Shown: positions 1 to 13,971, counted from the first letter of the stretch. The stretch: DNA of 64,000 bases from Mactromeris polynyma (GCA_032209605.1 JASFXZ010000032.1:5767722-5831721), one strand, 5' to 3'. A program made the numbers and translations. Notes: generated by a model not told the origin, from the sequence alone.

Positions 1-640
1 GAATACCATTCACACCAAAATCTATTATTCACAAATAGTGTCAATAATTTTCAAGAATAAAATTCCGAATACCAACAAACGTTTTTTATCGAAGTGTGGC
101 ATATTTAACCTCGAGATGACATGATCGATTTGACAGCCAGGAGTAGATGATACTTTCAAAGTGAATACACGGCACATTTACATATTCAAGGACAATTATT
201 CAACCTGCAATGTAAGGGAAACCCATTGAACTTTCAAAGTGATACATCTCTATCAAGATACCGTTTGTACAAAAAAAGTACTTCATCCTAATAGATAACC
301 GATGCTTTTAAACTGCATAGTAGCAGTTCATGTTCAACGACATTCACTTGATTCATAAAACCAGTCAAACACTTGAGTGTGAGTATATTATAGGCTCGAT
401 AACATAGAATAAGAGATGTATAAACATCGGGTATTCAGCGCATATTTTCACAGGCAAGGGGTGGATTATAACAAAAGCCCTTTCAAAAGGCCTTCACAAT
501 CGTGTCACTTATTTTTAAAAGGACAAAGAGATAAAATGCCAGTTTCGATTCCTGTTACAAGAAAAAAAGAGGTAAAAGTCGAGGTTACAGGGACAACAGC
601 TGTTTTCTTCATGAAATCTTTTTAACTGTAAACATTTAAC

Positions 641-813
641 TACAGTAAAACCTCAATAATAAGATCAGCCTTCGGTCCCTTGAAAACAGGTCTTCTTATT
701 GATGTCGTCTTAATATTGAGGTTGAAAAAAGAGCAAAATAGTGAAAATGGACTTGAAAATTGTGTTGAGGTGGTCTTACTATTGAGGTGGTCTTTAAGTG
801 AGGTTTTACTGTA
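641..813. mobile_element. Palindromic MITE-like element (family A)
   Basis: Begins tacagtaaaacctcaataat and ends tgaggttttactgta, an inverted-repeat pair. The interior alternates 'aagaccacc' and 'aatattgaggtt' motifs on both strands. First of about 14 copies in the window. Confidence 0.75.
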
Positions 814-3800
814 CGTCACAATATTTGAAAATCCTTCCAGAGGGAAAGTATAATGACCTTGATCTTGAACAGAAAAATGGCCGAAGGATCCATTCTACAC
901 AACATAGAAAATATGAGTGCGCAAAGTTGTTGAAAAATCCTTCCAGCTGAGAAATCTGACAGGAACAGACAGGGGCTATTGTTTCAGATGGACAGACAAA
1001 AGTAAGGACAGACAGACAGTTTTAAAGACACCAAATTTTATCAAAACATTGGGGGGTGACATATTAATATAATTTATGCACAAACATTCATACAGAAGTA
1101 ATTTAAGTAATCTCCTGTCGTCGACCACATAACGTAACCCTAAACTCTTTTCATTCATTCAGTCGGATAAACATTCCATGACAGGATGAACCGAACAAGA
1201 AATGTAAACACAATGTTTACAACAAATTTACAGGAATGTAGGTCACAAATGATAATGAAACGCTGGCGCGCCATTTACATCCTAGTTTGAACTGGAGCTT
1301 AAAAAACAGCAACTTTTAAATTTTAGAGTTGACATCATGTTGCTGAAAACTTTCTTTGCTGATTTCTACATATTCAGTTTATTGCGGTTTATTGTCATAA
1401 TTTTATCTAGACTAAGCATATTATAATTAATAGTCTTTACTCAAAATTGCAAACTCTTGGATTTTGTGTCGATCTATAATGGGCTGGTGGCCTAAATCAT
1501 GAATAAAATTTGTATTGTATAATTATGCTCAATTATCGATCAAACGTATTTGGATGTTGTTATGTCATAGATTTAGCGACAATATGACCTTGAATCTGTC
1601 TTCCAACAAGAACAGTTATTTTGTGGTTTGTTTAGTGAAGCAATATAAGATACTGCCATTTTAATGTGAACAAGGCTAATTATTTGATCATAAACATGCA
1701 TGGAAATTTGCTATTTAAACCTTTTACAAACTCCGTAAGTCGGATAGCTTTAACTCGATGAGTAATGAAATTATAACTTTTGTACTGAATGAATATTAAT
1801 AATCATCAAATAACTTCGAATTTATATTCTTAAAATTGGTTGTGAAACGAATTCTTGAAGTTTTTATCAATCTGACTTGAAATTGAACCAAAAACGCGAA
1901 TCAGAATATTCACCAAAACGAATGGCAAAAATGCGTCCTTTCTTTCAAGTAAACTACACACTTTCCTTCTCATAAATATTACATTCCATAGACCCATAAA
2001 CAACAAGGTAAGGAAAGGAACAATATATCATATTAAAGACCGGAGTGAGTGCCGAGAGTGCCGAGACAGAGCATAGCATGAAATCCTCCTTATACACGGT
2101 AAATAATTCTTTATCAAAGAATTATCGTTTAACTGAACACTGGGGACCAAACAATCGGTATTTAAAGCAGATATTACCTTTGATCATTCACTTGTGAAAC
2201 ATTACAAACACAGTGTAATTAACACTCAAGCAAAATCCCCGATCTGATCTAACTAACAAGCCATACAAACCCAAAGACAAGAAATTTACCCCTAAGTAAC
2301 TTAAAAGTTCCATGAGTTCAAAGATAGCCAACCTGATTATTACCACTTTGAATAAGTCTTGCCTTTGATCTGCCATATTATATTGGATATTACATAAGCT
2401 CAAAGGGTCTTTGAATGAAGATTTTTGTCTGTGGAATGTTGAATACTTGGTAAGAAGTTGGGTTATATTCCACCTTTAGAACCAAGCACACTATAATATG
2501 AAAATAGAGCAGGTAATAATTATGCCGTTCAAAACAAAAACACATGATTCATGTCTCAAGTACAAATTTGTTATAAAAGACAGATAGATGATTATTTACA
2601 ATTTATGCCTCCATCTAGCAAATTATAGAGTTATAATCACTGAAAGTGATTACCCCCCCCCCCAGCACTGTTTTTTAGGAGGGAAATCACAACAGACATA
2701 ATTTCCTTAAATATTATTGGTAAGTAACGTAACAAAAAAACTTTTTAGGACACAAACTCCCAATCACCAACAATGCCTACATAGACAGTTACAGTGACAG
2801 TCTAGGTCCAAGGGCCGTAACTCTGCAATGTTTGAACTGATCCTGGACCAGTCTTGCTTCAAGATGCTGACATGTTTATGAAATTTCATAGGAATCTTTT
2901 TACAAGCATGGAAGAAGTTTGTGGCGAAGATTTTACACTATAAGAACAGACCAACCCTACGAAGATGACTCCAATGATTTATCTCCCCTGTGCAATGAAA
3001 TGTTGAGTAACTAACGATAATGTTTTCAAACAATTACAACCTGTCTAAATTAGAAACACAGAAATAATTGTATGACATTCAGTATATCATTAACAATAAA
3101 ATCATCCAACATCATTAACATCTAGTGTTTTAATGGCGTAGGTGCAGTCACCTTGCTGGTCCATTGATGTATAAATATACTTCATTACTTTCTCCACAAT
3201 ATGAAATGTAAAGTCAGTTTTTTAAACACTTCAGGTAGCAGAGTATGGCGGTACTATCTTCAGATAATCTAAGGGAACAAGCCTCATCACTTCAGCGAGA
3301 CCATCGTAAATAAAATATTTGTTTGTGGTCCCAGACCGACCAATCAAAATGATCCCAGACAATTTTTTATCTTGGCTCGTCAACATGTTGGACATTTTGT
3401 ATCATTCTCCCTGTTCGAAGGAACAAATATACAGACAAACCTTAAAAGCAGAGATGAAAGAGGTAAGATTTAATAGGAGCACACCAGAAAAACATCTGAA
3501 GAAATATTGTGGGTCGGCCTAAGTCAATTGTCACTGTATCCATATTTATCTGGTTTACTCAACTGCTATGTGAGAAAAATGACACCACAGGATGTTGAAA
3601 TAAAAATAAAACATCACTTAAAATGGATATCAACTGGTTTTCAATGTAATACTTTTACACCCACATATTCCACTATAATACTTATCAGGTCATATTATAT
3701 GGCAGCTAAGTGTTCAACCAGAATATCTACAAAGAATAATTCAGTTCTAAATTTCAATACAGTATTAAAGTACAATAGCACTAATTTGAATTAAATGAGA

Positions 3801-3835
3801 TGTAGATGGTATAACACCATAAGTCTGTCCATCCA

Positions 3836-3960
3836 TTGACAGGCGGAAGGCCAGACAGAAGGATGGCCTCACAGACAGGAGACAGACGGATGGATAGACA
3901 GACAAACTGCATGAATCAAACAAAAATATGTCTCCCAAAAAGTGGGGGGGGGGGGGAGAA
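3836..3960. repeat. Low-complexity acagacgg tract and poly-G
   Basis: Irregular 'cagacagac/ggatgg' simple sequence ending in a G run. A similar tract lies at 961-1020. Confidence 0.7.
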
Positions 3961-4628
3961 GGAACATAACAACCGTTAATGAATAATGCTTACTTTTGTA
4001 GTAAAAGGCAAAAACATATTCACAAAACATACGACAACGTGATCCGCCAAAAATAAATGGCTTTACTTAGCGAGTTCAGTTGCTTAGAGCGAGTTTGCAT
4101 CAAACACCTGAAAAGTGAAGCTTTTAGTCACGAAGGAAATAACTGCACTTCTCAGTAAAATATTCACGTGGTCAGCAAAACTTGTGTTGTCCCATCCCTG
4201 TGTATGCGAGGCTCATAAACTTCAAATACCAAAAAATCACACATTAACGAAAAAGAGCTAGTCAACTTTTAACCCACCATTAAAATATTCATTTCATCAA
4301 TAAAACCATTTGCTAAGCCTTACTCCTTCTACCTCATTTAACTGTGAACCAAACTATCTCCCTCTTGCATTGTTTGTGGTTTTATTTCCATAAAGAAATT
4401 TTATCACCACAGCAGTGTAGCTGATATGTTCTACAACAAGATCAAAGCTCGTCTAATACTGTTAAAACACCGCTAAACAAATCTTCAATAATACAACTGT
4501 CTGTGTTATTCTTTCACCGAAAATCTATGAATGGCAAAAAGACTTTGATACCTAATCCAAACCTACCGTGGATTTTTTTGGTTGTAGGATTGAATGCAAT
4601 AATATCGTAATAAAATGCTTTCTTAATG

Positions 4629-4634
4629 TTTATT
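4629..4634 (-). promoter_or_regulatory. Polyadenylation signal of the five-exon gene
   Basis: AATAAA on the minus strand (TTTATT on plus), about 70 bp downstream of the TGA at 4704-4706. It supports 4763-4704 as the terminal exon. Confidence 0.5.
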
Positions 4635-4703
4635 TCTAATCAAAATGTTTTCTTACAGTCCAATCCTTTTGAATATTCATTAATTCACCATGAACCTTCA
4701 AAT

Positions 4704-7700
4704 TCATCCAGTTAGGACCACCCACGTACGTTGATAAGTAATGTTTATTGAAACAGGTGGCTTCTAACAAAAGGTTGTATAGTGTACAGCAATTACAAGC
4801 CAAGACACAATGTGCTAGCATGGAAATGCAGCATGTAGACTCTGTCTATGTTTATGAATTACACATCAGGTTCTCCCCACCCCCGTAATAATTTCTTTTG
4901 ATGTTTAGTGGTTACCACATAGAACAATTATTTACCTTTAATTACCAGTACAAAGGTAGCTTAAATCACCCATTTGAGCTGAAGTGCACATTTTCAGTCA
5001 TACATGGTAATTTGATCATTTGTGCGACAATGCAGCCAAGGACGAAGATTCATATATGGCCCTAAATGTGCACATCTGCGTAATTAAGTGGGTGCCTTAC
5101 TAAGTAACCCACATTTTTGCTTTGGTAAAGGAAGGTTACTTGTTCTATCTCTTTGGTAACTTCCCACATTTTTAGAGATATCTACAAAGATTCAGCAAGA
5201 CCTACAATGATGACATTACCTACTCAATAGAGTTAAGTTACTGGGTATTTTACTGGTTCCAGGCTCTTATTGACACCCTGATATTTCTACCGGTTCATGT
5301 CTCTATTAATCTACACTGAATTGAGCATTTGGTGCAAAAGCATTGTTACCACTTCCTTACCAGAATTTAGTTACAATAGTTACGCAATCATTGAAATCAT
5401 ATAATATTTTATGTAAAATGAAATATTAATAAATTTTGTACAAAGAGTCGACGACTTACCGACATGGACTGGTTCATGTTATAGTTAGCAAGATTGTAAC
5501 CAGTCTTTGTAGTTTTCTTCCAGATTTGTTCCTCCCAAGCCTTATTTAGATGGGCATTCACCAGGAAACACTCTGTAAAAAAAATAAATTGTTTTAACAT
5601 CTCATTTATAGATTGTTACCACATTTACAATATTTACCTCCCTTGTTCTGAAGAGTCGGCCATATTGATAGGCCCAATTTCCTTAAAGATTATAGTGACT
5701 ATAATGTAAACGATGATAAAATAATCAGATATATAAAAGTAACTTATTCATTATGCTCATGTGGGCAGTTGGCTCAGAAAGTGGAAGGAAAAGTGGTGTC
5801 ACATGCTTAATTCTCTTGACATTTTCTCAATTATCACATATTTGGGAATTAGGTACTCCTTATAAGTGCTTAGCAGTATTGCCTATCAAAATGGCTGATG
5901 ATTAAGAACAAGGGAGGTAAATATTGTAGAAGTGGGAACTATTGTAGATGTGGGAACTATATATTGACAGTTTGTCCAGTTTGCTTAGTTGGTAGAGCAT
6001 TTGACAGCCAATTAGGAGGAAGTACAGGTGTGTTCAATCCCAGGGTGAGCCACTCGTTTCCTGTGACAATTTGACTGTGTAGATAATACATTTACAGTAA
6101 ATTCACATCCCCACCTCTGATTCATGCTGGGATGTTGTCAGTTGCTTGCAAATGTTTAGTACTGTTAATAGGTAACCCAGGTACACCGGTGACTGCTGTA
6201 AATATCATATCAAACTGAAAACTGTTGAAATACAGAATAAAACTCTGTCAGTGTCACAACAGAAACTCTACGGTAACTGATTATCAAATATATGCAAGAC
6301 CCAGAAAGCGAATATTATTTTTATTACTGAACTTTTTACAAATAAGAACATAAATGCTTTAAAAATTCATGAATAGTAATTATGCCATTATTTATGGTGC
6401 ATGAAAGTTCCAGATATATGAAGATGAAATTACATGATAAAGAAAAAGTGCAGTAATGTAATTGCTCTTACGAAAGTGGTTTCTTTTTTTGTTAGAGTAA
6501 ACCATAATGAACGAACGAACATTCTCGGGGTACTGAGAAGTAAATCCAAATGTGACCTTAAATCTTTTTTCTGTTCCGGGGATTTCTATTAGTCTACTTG
6601 TAACCAATTTTGTTATACTTACATGGACTGACCCCTATTTTTTCAGAAACATCGTTCATTACTCAGGTTTTACAAATTCTAAATGATAACTCAGACTGCA
6701 CTGTGAGTGAGTGAGTGATACAGTGACATTGAAATAAAACTATATACAGTAAAACCTCAATAATAAGACCACCCTTGTGACCCTTGATAACTGGTCTCCA
6801 TAGTAAGGTGGTCTTATTGTTGAAGTTGTATAAGGAGTGAATATTAGCATTTTAATCAAAACCGAACCTACTCATAGACTAAAATACATCTGAAGTGAAG
6901 GTATATTTTTTGTGAAAAGTAAATAGTACAATCGTTTTTAACATGTAACTTGACCAAAAAAGTTAAACGAGTATCGAAAACAGAAAAAAATAGGGTAGCC
7001 ATTTGGGAATTTTAATAATATTTACCATCAATAATCATAATGGTTTATAATATAGGTGGCTTGACAGATGTTGGGAGTAACACATTAAAACCAATTGTTA
7101 GGTCAATCTGCCTATCGGTTAATCAGCAATTATTGATTAATTAAGCACTGATAAGCCAAGCAGCTGACTACAATCATAGCACTTAAAGGGTTAATGTTTG
7201 GTTTGGGAAAAAAAAATACTTTTTACATTTGGAAGTACCTCGTTTTGCATGTAGGTAACTATGATATAGAGAACAAAATGCTTGGTGTGGAAAATGTGTA
7301 TTTCTCCGAGACAAGAAAAAGGGCCCAAATGTTCGGCCTAAAATAGGCCTGGCAAAATAGGTGCACATTAAGGGCCATAATTAAATGTGGCCAAAAACCT
7401 GAGTGCATATTTTCACCTCAACCTGCTAGATACGATGCTAGATTAGGCCAAAAAAAAAGGTTCCGTTTCCGGTCTCCTGTCCAAACAAAAGAGGGTAGGT
7501 AGGTAGGTAAGTGGTTTTTTTTTGGTTACTGAAGTTGTTGCTGTCATTAAAGCCCCTTAAAGCCCCTAAAATTTGACTTTCTTCTGTTTTTTAAAAAACG
7601 GAATGGAAGAAAATTATCGCCAATAAAAAGTTTAGGGTCGGAGAGTAAACAAGATGGTAGGTCTGGAGACCGGAAACGGAACTCTTTTTTTTGGCCTCAC

Positions 7701-10700
7701 AGTAATAATCAGAAAGGGTATTCTGTTATCACAAACATACATCGTAAATCATTGAATACGTTATGTTCATACAATTGTGGCAACATGCATGTTGTAAGTG
7801 TTGATGTAAGATGATAGCGATGCTAAGCAACATAATAATCAGATATCAATGCATGCATAATAAAGGCCATCCTTAAAGGATCGTTTGTTTGCTGTACACC
7901 AACCCTCAATTTTTTAGGCAGGGACCTTAGGGTAACTTGACAAATTTCTTTTAAATTTAAAGACCCTTAATTTATTATCAGGGGTTCCATTTGACCCTTG
8001 AGTTGACACTTTGACCCAGGCAGGAATTTCCAAAAAGCAACATTTTGACTATAAAATAGTAACATCCTATCAAAATGACCCTTGAGATAAAATGCTGCAT
8101 GGAAGAATTTAAAGGACAGATTTTAGAGGGAATATCATTTCGGAAGGTTGGTCAGCCAGTGCCACAAACAATTTTAAGTAATTGCCTGACAAGTAAGTTT
8201 TAAAAGCATGCATTTAAGCAAAACTTGAAAATATTCACCCATTCCTACCATTTCTAGTAATTTTATGATGAAAAAATTTCAGTCAAATAGCATTTTGTTA
8301 GTGCAGAAATATGATATACAAAATAATGTAAAGGCAAGCAAGAAATAACTAAATTTGATGGATAAGCACTACAGATGAATGACAGTTTACGATGATATCC
8401 ATGGTTGATTTAATTGAATATACCGTACCTTCACGGCTGGATGAATCACATGGTCGACTAACTGTTAACCATTTTTGTTTGCCAAGCAGAACAGAGGCGG
8501 GGCATGAAATGAAATAATTGCAACTACATCAATTTAAAGGAAAGATAAATTACCACATTTACTATAATTGACAATAATTCATGCTTTTATCATGTTGAGA
8601 GTACATTAACTATCTAACTGGCGCAACTTGTCACTACGGTAAGTATTATCATACAATCAAGCATTGAAAACAGCTCCAAAAATACACTTGTTCTGCAAGG
8701 TGCCGGCAAAATAAATGATTTTTTTATCACATTCACATAATGTAGGAATGTTTATTATTCTTGTTACAGCACTTACAAAATGTTATACATAAACACACTT
8801 TGATCAACTAAACCTGTAAAGTTCAGACTAAAATGAAGAAAGTGAAAACAATTCACTGCGCTGGTTAAATATTTCATTTTATACCAGTTTATCCAGGGGA
8901 ATGATACCGTACATCAAAAACTTGCCCAAGGGTTTATTTCCGCTATTTTGGGAAGATGACCCATAGCCTTCAAATTGGGAATTTTTCCGCATTAAACTTA
9001 CTTAGAAATTGGGAAAGAGACTAGCAATTACAACAAATATTAGGCATAAAAGTAAAGGATATAGTGATTAATTAATGGACAATTGCTAATTAGTATATAT
9101 AAACTGCCTGTGATAGACAAGCCTCCAACTTTGTATTTTTTTTGGATAAATTGAATCGAAACTTTTTCTTCAGATTTATTGGCAACATTTATATTGTTGT
9201 AATTTTCTTACATTCAAATCGGGAAAAATATATAACCGAATAACAGCTATGAAAATAGCGGGGGAAACCCTGCTTGCTGTGCTTGAGAGTAGCTGGAAAC
9301 ATGGTCAGACTCAACAGGGTAATAGCTTGTTATTTGAAATATATACATATTTTCATTTGGACCAAAAATAGGCCTGAAAAAGCAGCTTATTGTATACTGT
9401 ATAAATAAAGCAAAAAAATAAAAGGCCGACTCAACGCATGAGAACAAGTGTATCGGTATGTTGGAACAATTTATATGTATTTAGAGTAAACGTAAATGGC
9501 TAGTGTATACATGTACAACTTCAGTGCTTATCAGATCAGCTTTATAAATATTATATAATTCATAATGGCTCTTGTTTTAACTCATTCACATTATTTATTG
9601 CTACCCTGCGATTCTTCTGTCTTGATCCAGTGCCATTTTATACAAGACTCAAAGTAACAATTTGCCAAGAAAACAGAGATTTTTGTTTTGTTAAGAACAT
9701 TTCCAAGACAATTTATCATAAAAATATCCATCAACTGTAGAAATATTTGCGCTATAACAATACGATATTCCACGTTTTGTTCTTAATCTTGCTCATCTGT
9801 ACGTTTAAGAGCAGAACATGGTATTGACAGAATATATTCAATATATATTGGTTGGGGTAGTGCTTGGAAAACATTTGCACATTTATTATACAGAGCAGAT
9901 ATATTATAAAATAAAAAGTATGAAAAATGTGATTCATCTAAAAGAGAGATTCCAAAATATTCTGATCATTTGTTAAACCTTAGATTTTACGTAGCTTCAG
10001 TACTACTACTAGTATATATACCCATATAGCCAAATCAAATCAGGCTACTGAGTCTCAAAATAGCCAACTGTACTAATAATCAAATTACATAAGTTTATCA
10101 CATTAAGTACATATTAATCACAATCTCTTCACCAAAATCTGAAAACTAGCATCAGAATTTTGTTTGTTCCTTAGCAACAGAAGATATGAATACAATTAAA
10201 ACCTCTAGTCCTATAAATTACTATAATATACTTATAACTGGATCGTTCAGAGACAGCTTAAAATCTTTCAGATTACATGATGAGCCGAATGATTTTCACA
10301 TGGTGGTAACATAAGGGCGTCCGACCCCAAACAAACATCTCATTTCTTTCCTGCCAGAAGCTGCCAGCCCTTTGCTTCCAAATTCACATGAACAGACTTA
10401 TAAGAGAGCCCTGTTATATTTTCTCCTCTAATGCAGATACTGACTAGATGGAGAAACTATTGCACTTCACAGTAAAAATATTCCTCAATTAAATATGACT
10501 TTGATTTTAATTACAGTTTATTAAAACACTTACAAATAATTAAGTTTAATGAATTATAAGTAGATAAAAATTTCCTTTTAGAACAATAACAATAGGGTAA
10601 ACATTTAAGATCAAAGCAAGCTCTTATATTGAATGGTTAGATATATACACGAGTTCATACCAGATTCATTATGTTAAAAATTGAGGACAAATTCGTCATA

Positions 10701-13384
10701 TTATACGACTCATATATTGTCTGGCTAAGAAAATGTGGAAAAATCAGTAAGCCTCGCAAGCTTATGAAGAATTTCACACCCAGCCCAGGTAGCCCCCCCC
10801 CCACCACACAGACCCGGGTAACCCCATCACAGCTGTGTGCATCCCAACCTTGACAGCGGGTAACATTTTTTTCACTAAGTCTGGCTACCGAGTACGATCC
10901 TATGAATCAATAATTAAAGTAAATATCACAATCACCAAGTTCACTGAATCATTGCTATCAAAGATCTTTGATATAATATTATATTATAATGAATCATTCT
11001 ATACAATCATACAGATGTTGGCTGCTGAATATTTGCTGATAAAGACAATAGGAAGGAAAACATCTGTGATGTTCCATCCTCTCCTTTGACTAGCTGATTG
11101 GGTCCTGTTGCAAAATCAAAGGATTTATGCGGTTCACATTGTTATTAATTTCCTTTTCAAACAGTGTGTACATTATTTCATCCTAGACAAAAAACTCAGA
11201 TTGCATTTATTCTGACTGATCGACTTATCGTAGCAATGTTGCAGTGAATCAGATGAGTGATAGATGAACACAGCATCACTTCACTTTGATAATAATATAT
11301 GAAGTTGGGGAAAAGGGTATGTACAGTAGTCTGTGATCACTAACCTGCCGAGGCCCAGGACAAGAATTTAAACATGGTTCATATTGTATAAGTAGAAAAT
11401 TGTCATTGTTTACACTAATTATGAAAATAACTTGACCTTGTCTTCACAAAAAAAATATCAAGTCCATATTTAATTTTGGAGCGCACAAATTTTGAGTATT
11501 CAATCTAATTGAGTAATTCACATTGACTGTTTTCAAATGCTAAATTTCAACTCAAATGTCAAGTATTTCACAGCAATATCCGAGTTCAGCCTTTTAGAGT
11601 ATCGTGAATTCAGTTCTGAGTGAAAACTCAGCGGAATTTAGTTGAATCCACAATTATTGTTTTTTTTGTAAAAATGAACACTTAAAACCTGCAACAGGCA
11701 TTTACATACATTGTCTTAATAAATACGGCTTTCATGGTATTTTAACATAATTTATAGAATTTATGCATCACAGAAAGTACCAGTAGTATCAGTTTGACAA
11801 TATGCAAGTTTTATTTAATCACCAGGAGTCGAAAGCTGGTACCGTTGCCTAATTAAAACAGATAAATTGTATTGATTTTACACATGCAGGACGAAGCGTA
11901 CCACTAACGAAGCATACCATTTTAGGACGAAGTGTACCACATATAGAATATATAGTGATTTTTAATCTGTTATTTTCAGCTATGTAGTAGGTGTTAAAAA
12001 CACCTTATGTCGATAAATAATCGTGTTAAATTGAATTGTTTGTAATTATACTTGTAAGGCATTCGTGACACGTTCTCATCTAAATATAGTTTATTAATTA
12101 GTAAAAACTTAATTATTATCAAAATTGTTTGTTCAAATATGATTATCTTTGTTTGTCAACTATAGAACGTATTAAATTTACCCTTACATGTTACCTGTTC
12201 TAATTCTTATACTTGTGTTGTTAATTATGTATTTTAGAATGAAATGCGACAGTATTTCATACTATAAATTATAATCATCATAAATTCATTGTTTTTATAC
12301 AGTAATTGTTTTAATTCATTATTTTATCATTAAAATTATGTTCTTTACAGTATAAAAATAATTAGTTTTATATAGTTTTGTTGCCCTCTATATGTATTAT
12401 GTGGTACGCTACGTCCTGTAAAATGGTACGCTTCGGTAGTGGTATGCTTCGTCCGACATTCGATTTTACACAGGGCAAGGTCAAACACTATCGAGAACTT
12501 TTAAGTGCCTTCATGACAAACAGACACATTATTTGAACTTAGAAGAAAAAATTGTATGATCTAACTCCGGTTGGTTCATGAATTTGTCTGAAACACAGAA
12601 AACAGACATACAGGTTGATTACTCGAGTCTCTAATTTGAGAAATAAGCTTTTGGCTATATACAAAAAATACACTAAAAAATAGTAAACAAATACATACAA
12701 GATTTCAATATTGTCAAAACATCCCAAAATGTTATGACAAGATCAATATATGAGTGTTCTTGGTGTGTTTGGACTAGCTTGAGCATATTTGCCAAAACAG
12801 GCGACTCGCTGACCACCTGTGTTTGAGTCCAGACACTGTGATTGACTTTCTAATCAAACGATTCAATGAATACACACGTTCAATTTATAAATTATACCAA
12901 TTTAGCCAATTAAGATATCACCTGTTTCAGTACATGTATACACCAACACATGTGTTCATTATTTGACAACATTCATGCAATCATTTGAATTAATACGTAT
13001 AAATATACTGACAAAAAACAACGTGTTTACTACATAATACATTAGAAGTTAGATTTGTCCAACTTATGACATAAGCGCTGATTCGTCCGTTGTAGAATCA
13101 AAACAAAAACATTACAAATCTACTTTACAACATTAAGTCAATATCAGTCATCACACAGATCTATTTATATTTAACAATACACTACTGTACTGCCCATGCA
13201 GCGTGCGTCCGAAACTGGGCGTGTGAAGGTACAATACCGTATCGTCCGCACTTCGACTACACATAGTGTGTAATGCCCAACAGATAGTCAACGCAAGACA
13301 TCAAAGGATTCCGACATTCATTCATTCACAAAGGGAGTTCGGACATTCGGCTAACTCACCGTGTTTACTACCGTTTTTCCCCAT
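4704..13384 (-). CDS. Unrecognised five-exon small protein (about 113 aa)
   Basis: Five exons join in one frame: 13384-13360 (ATG, 8 codons plus 1 nt, donor gtgagt), 12587-12539 (acceptor after a strong pyrimidine tract), 8523-8429 (donor gtacgg), 5572-5460 (donor gtaagt) and 4763-4704 (stop TGA). They total 342 nt, 114 codons including stop. An AATAAA lies at 4634-4629, about 70 bp past the stop. The product is polar and slightly basic, with no signal peptide or membrane span. It starts MGKNGSKHDKFMNQ, has a Trp/Lys-rich middle (KAWEEQIWKKTTKTGYN) and ends KPPVSINITYQRTWVVLTG. The weakest point is exon 2, whose donor (AA|gttcaa) is poor; an in-frame alternative at 12566 would drop 9 residues. 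I do not recognise the family. Introns hold an inverted-repeat MITE only 40 bp from exon 4, plus elements at 7445 and 11886. Confidence 0.55.
5612..5965. mobile_element. Inverted-repeat MITE (family C), copy 1
   Basis: Roughly 50-bp terminal inverted repeats carry 'acatttacaatatttacctc' and 'ccttgttct' on the left and their complements (agaacaagggaggtaaat) on the right. It lies 40 bp upstream of exon 4 of the five-exon gene. Confidence 0.7.
5975..6082 (+). mobile_element. tRNA-derived SINE, tail type 2
   Basis: A-box region 'gcttagttggtagagcat', B-box 'gtgttcaatccc', followed by 'gacaatttgactgtgtag'. Confidence 0.6.
6745..6828. mobile_element. Family A element, truncated
   Basis: Starts tacagtaaaacctcaataat and has the 'ggtcttattgttgaagtt' reverse motif but lacks the second half. 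Confidence 0.6.
7445..7697. mobile_element. 253-bp element with 33-bp terminal inverted repeats
   Basis: The left end runs 'aggccaaaa...' into 'ttccgtttccggtctcc'; the right end is ggagaccggaaacggaa running into '...ttttggcct'. Only two mismatches were seen between arms. The interior has a ggta microsatellite. Confidence 0.75.
8925..9130. repeat. Dispersed repeat shared with 36690-36905
   Basis: 'cgctattttgggaagatgac' and 'ttcaaattgggaattttt' recur reversed at 36690-36905 ('cccaatttgaagggtatggg'), as do 'gattaattaatgg' and 'tataaactg'. Confidence 0.55.
11886..12457. mobile_element. About 570-bp terminal inverted-repeat element
   Basis: Arms of about 60 bp contain tandem 'ggacgaagcgtaccac'-type units (11886-11945; complement at 12398-12457). 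The interior is very AT-rich and non-coding. It lies in intron 2 of the five-exon gene, just downstream of exon 2. Confidence 0.7.
12755..12850 (+). mobile_element. tRNA-like SINE fragment
   Basis: 'ggactagcttgagcatattt', 'gcgactcgctgacca' and B-box-like 'gtttgagtccagac'. Confidence 0.35.
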
Positions 13385-13821
13385 TCTTTATTCACCCATA
13401 GTTGTAAACAACAACATAAATCCGATATTTAAACAACAACTATAATCCAATTTAGTAACATCGACTCGTGCAGCGTTACAGATGCGAGTAATCCAACAAA
13501 TAACTGTAAAACAAAAATACACTTCTATCAAAAGAGCAAGTTTACGCTCTACACAGTTATTGGGCGGAGCTTAAAGATTGATTGACACAGCGAGCGGTCT
13601 ATTATATTGCACATGTAAACGGTGCCAAGTGACTTTGTTATTTCAATCGATATAATTTCGTTTTTGTGTGATATAAACCACGTATGGTCCATTTTGAGAA
13701 TACTTTATTGTGTATCGCAATTTTAAGCCCAAACAAATTATCGAATTAACCCGACTTCACATATAATATTTACTATCAGATACCTAACTTACCTCAAAGT
13801 GAAATAAACTGCGCTAGAGAT

Positions 13822-13971
13822 ATGTTCTCTTTGATCTCACCGAATGTATCTCGTAATGCACGAATGAAGCAGACGATTTTTAATAATTACAAAATTATTG
13901 CTGATGATACGAAGGTATTTTTATTCGGTGATGTTCAATATCCCAAACTGTATTTCCCTCGGGAATTTTGA
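13822..13971 (+). CDS. Small ORF, possible start exon
   Basis: ATG ORF of 49 codons starting MFSLISPNVSRNARMKQ, with an internal donor-like GAAG|gtattt after 13914. It is basic and Ser/Asn-rich at the N-terminus. It is the only obvious ATG exon upstream of 14305, but splicing it in phase 0 to that exon gives a frame that stops within it. No family recognised; it could be chance. Confidence 0.12.
   Translation: MFSLISPNVSRNARMKQTIFNNYKIIADDTKVFLFGDVQYPKLYFPREF

Larger units (their letters stand above)
1..4600. other. Intergenic, no supported gene
   Basis: Apart from one family A element and simple repeats I see only AT-rich sequence. 2753-2930 carries a 'gggccgtaactctgcaa' motif of the kind widespread in mollusc repeats. 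Confidence 0.5.

Noticed and set aside
3231..3395. Minus-strand 54-codon ORF ending LKIVPPYSAT
   Set aside because: Looks protein-like, but has no convincing acceptor or polyadenylation signal and overlaps an equally open plus-strand frame.
9247..9385. Minus-strand open stretch after ctttttcag ending PPLFS
   Set aside because: Good acceptor but the sequence resembles a dispersed repeat end ('ggggaaaccctg') and does not fit the phase of the five-exon gene.
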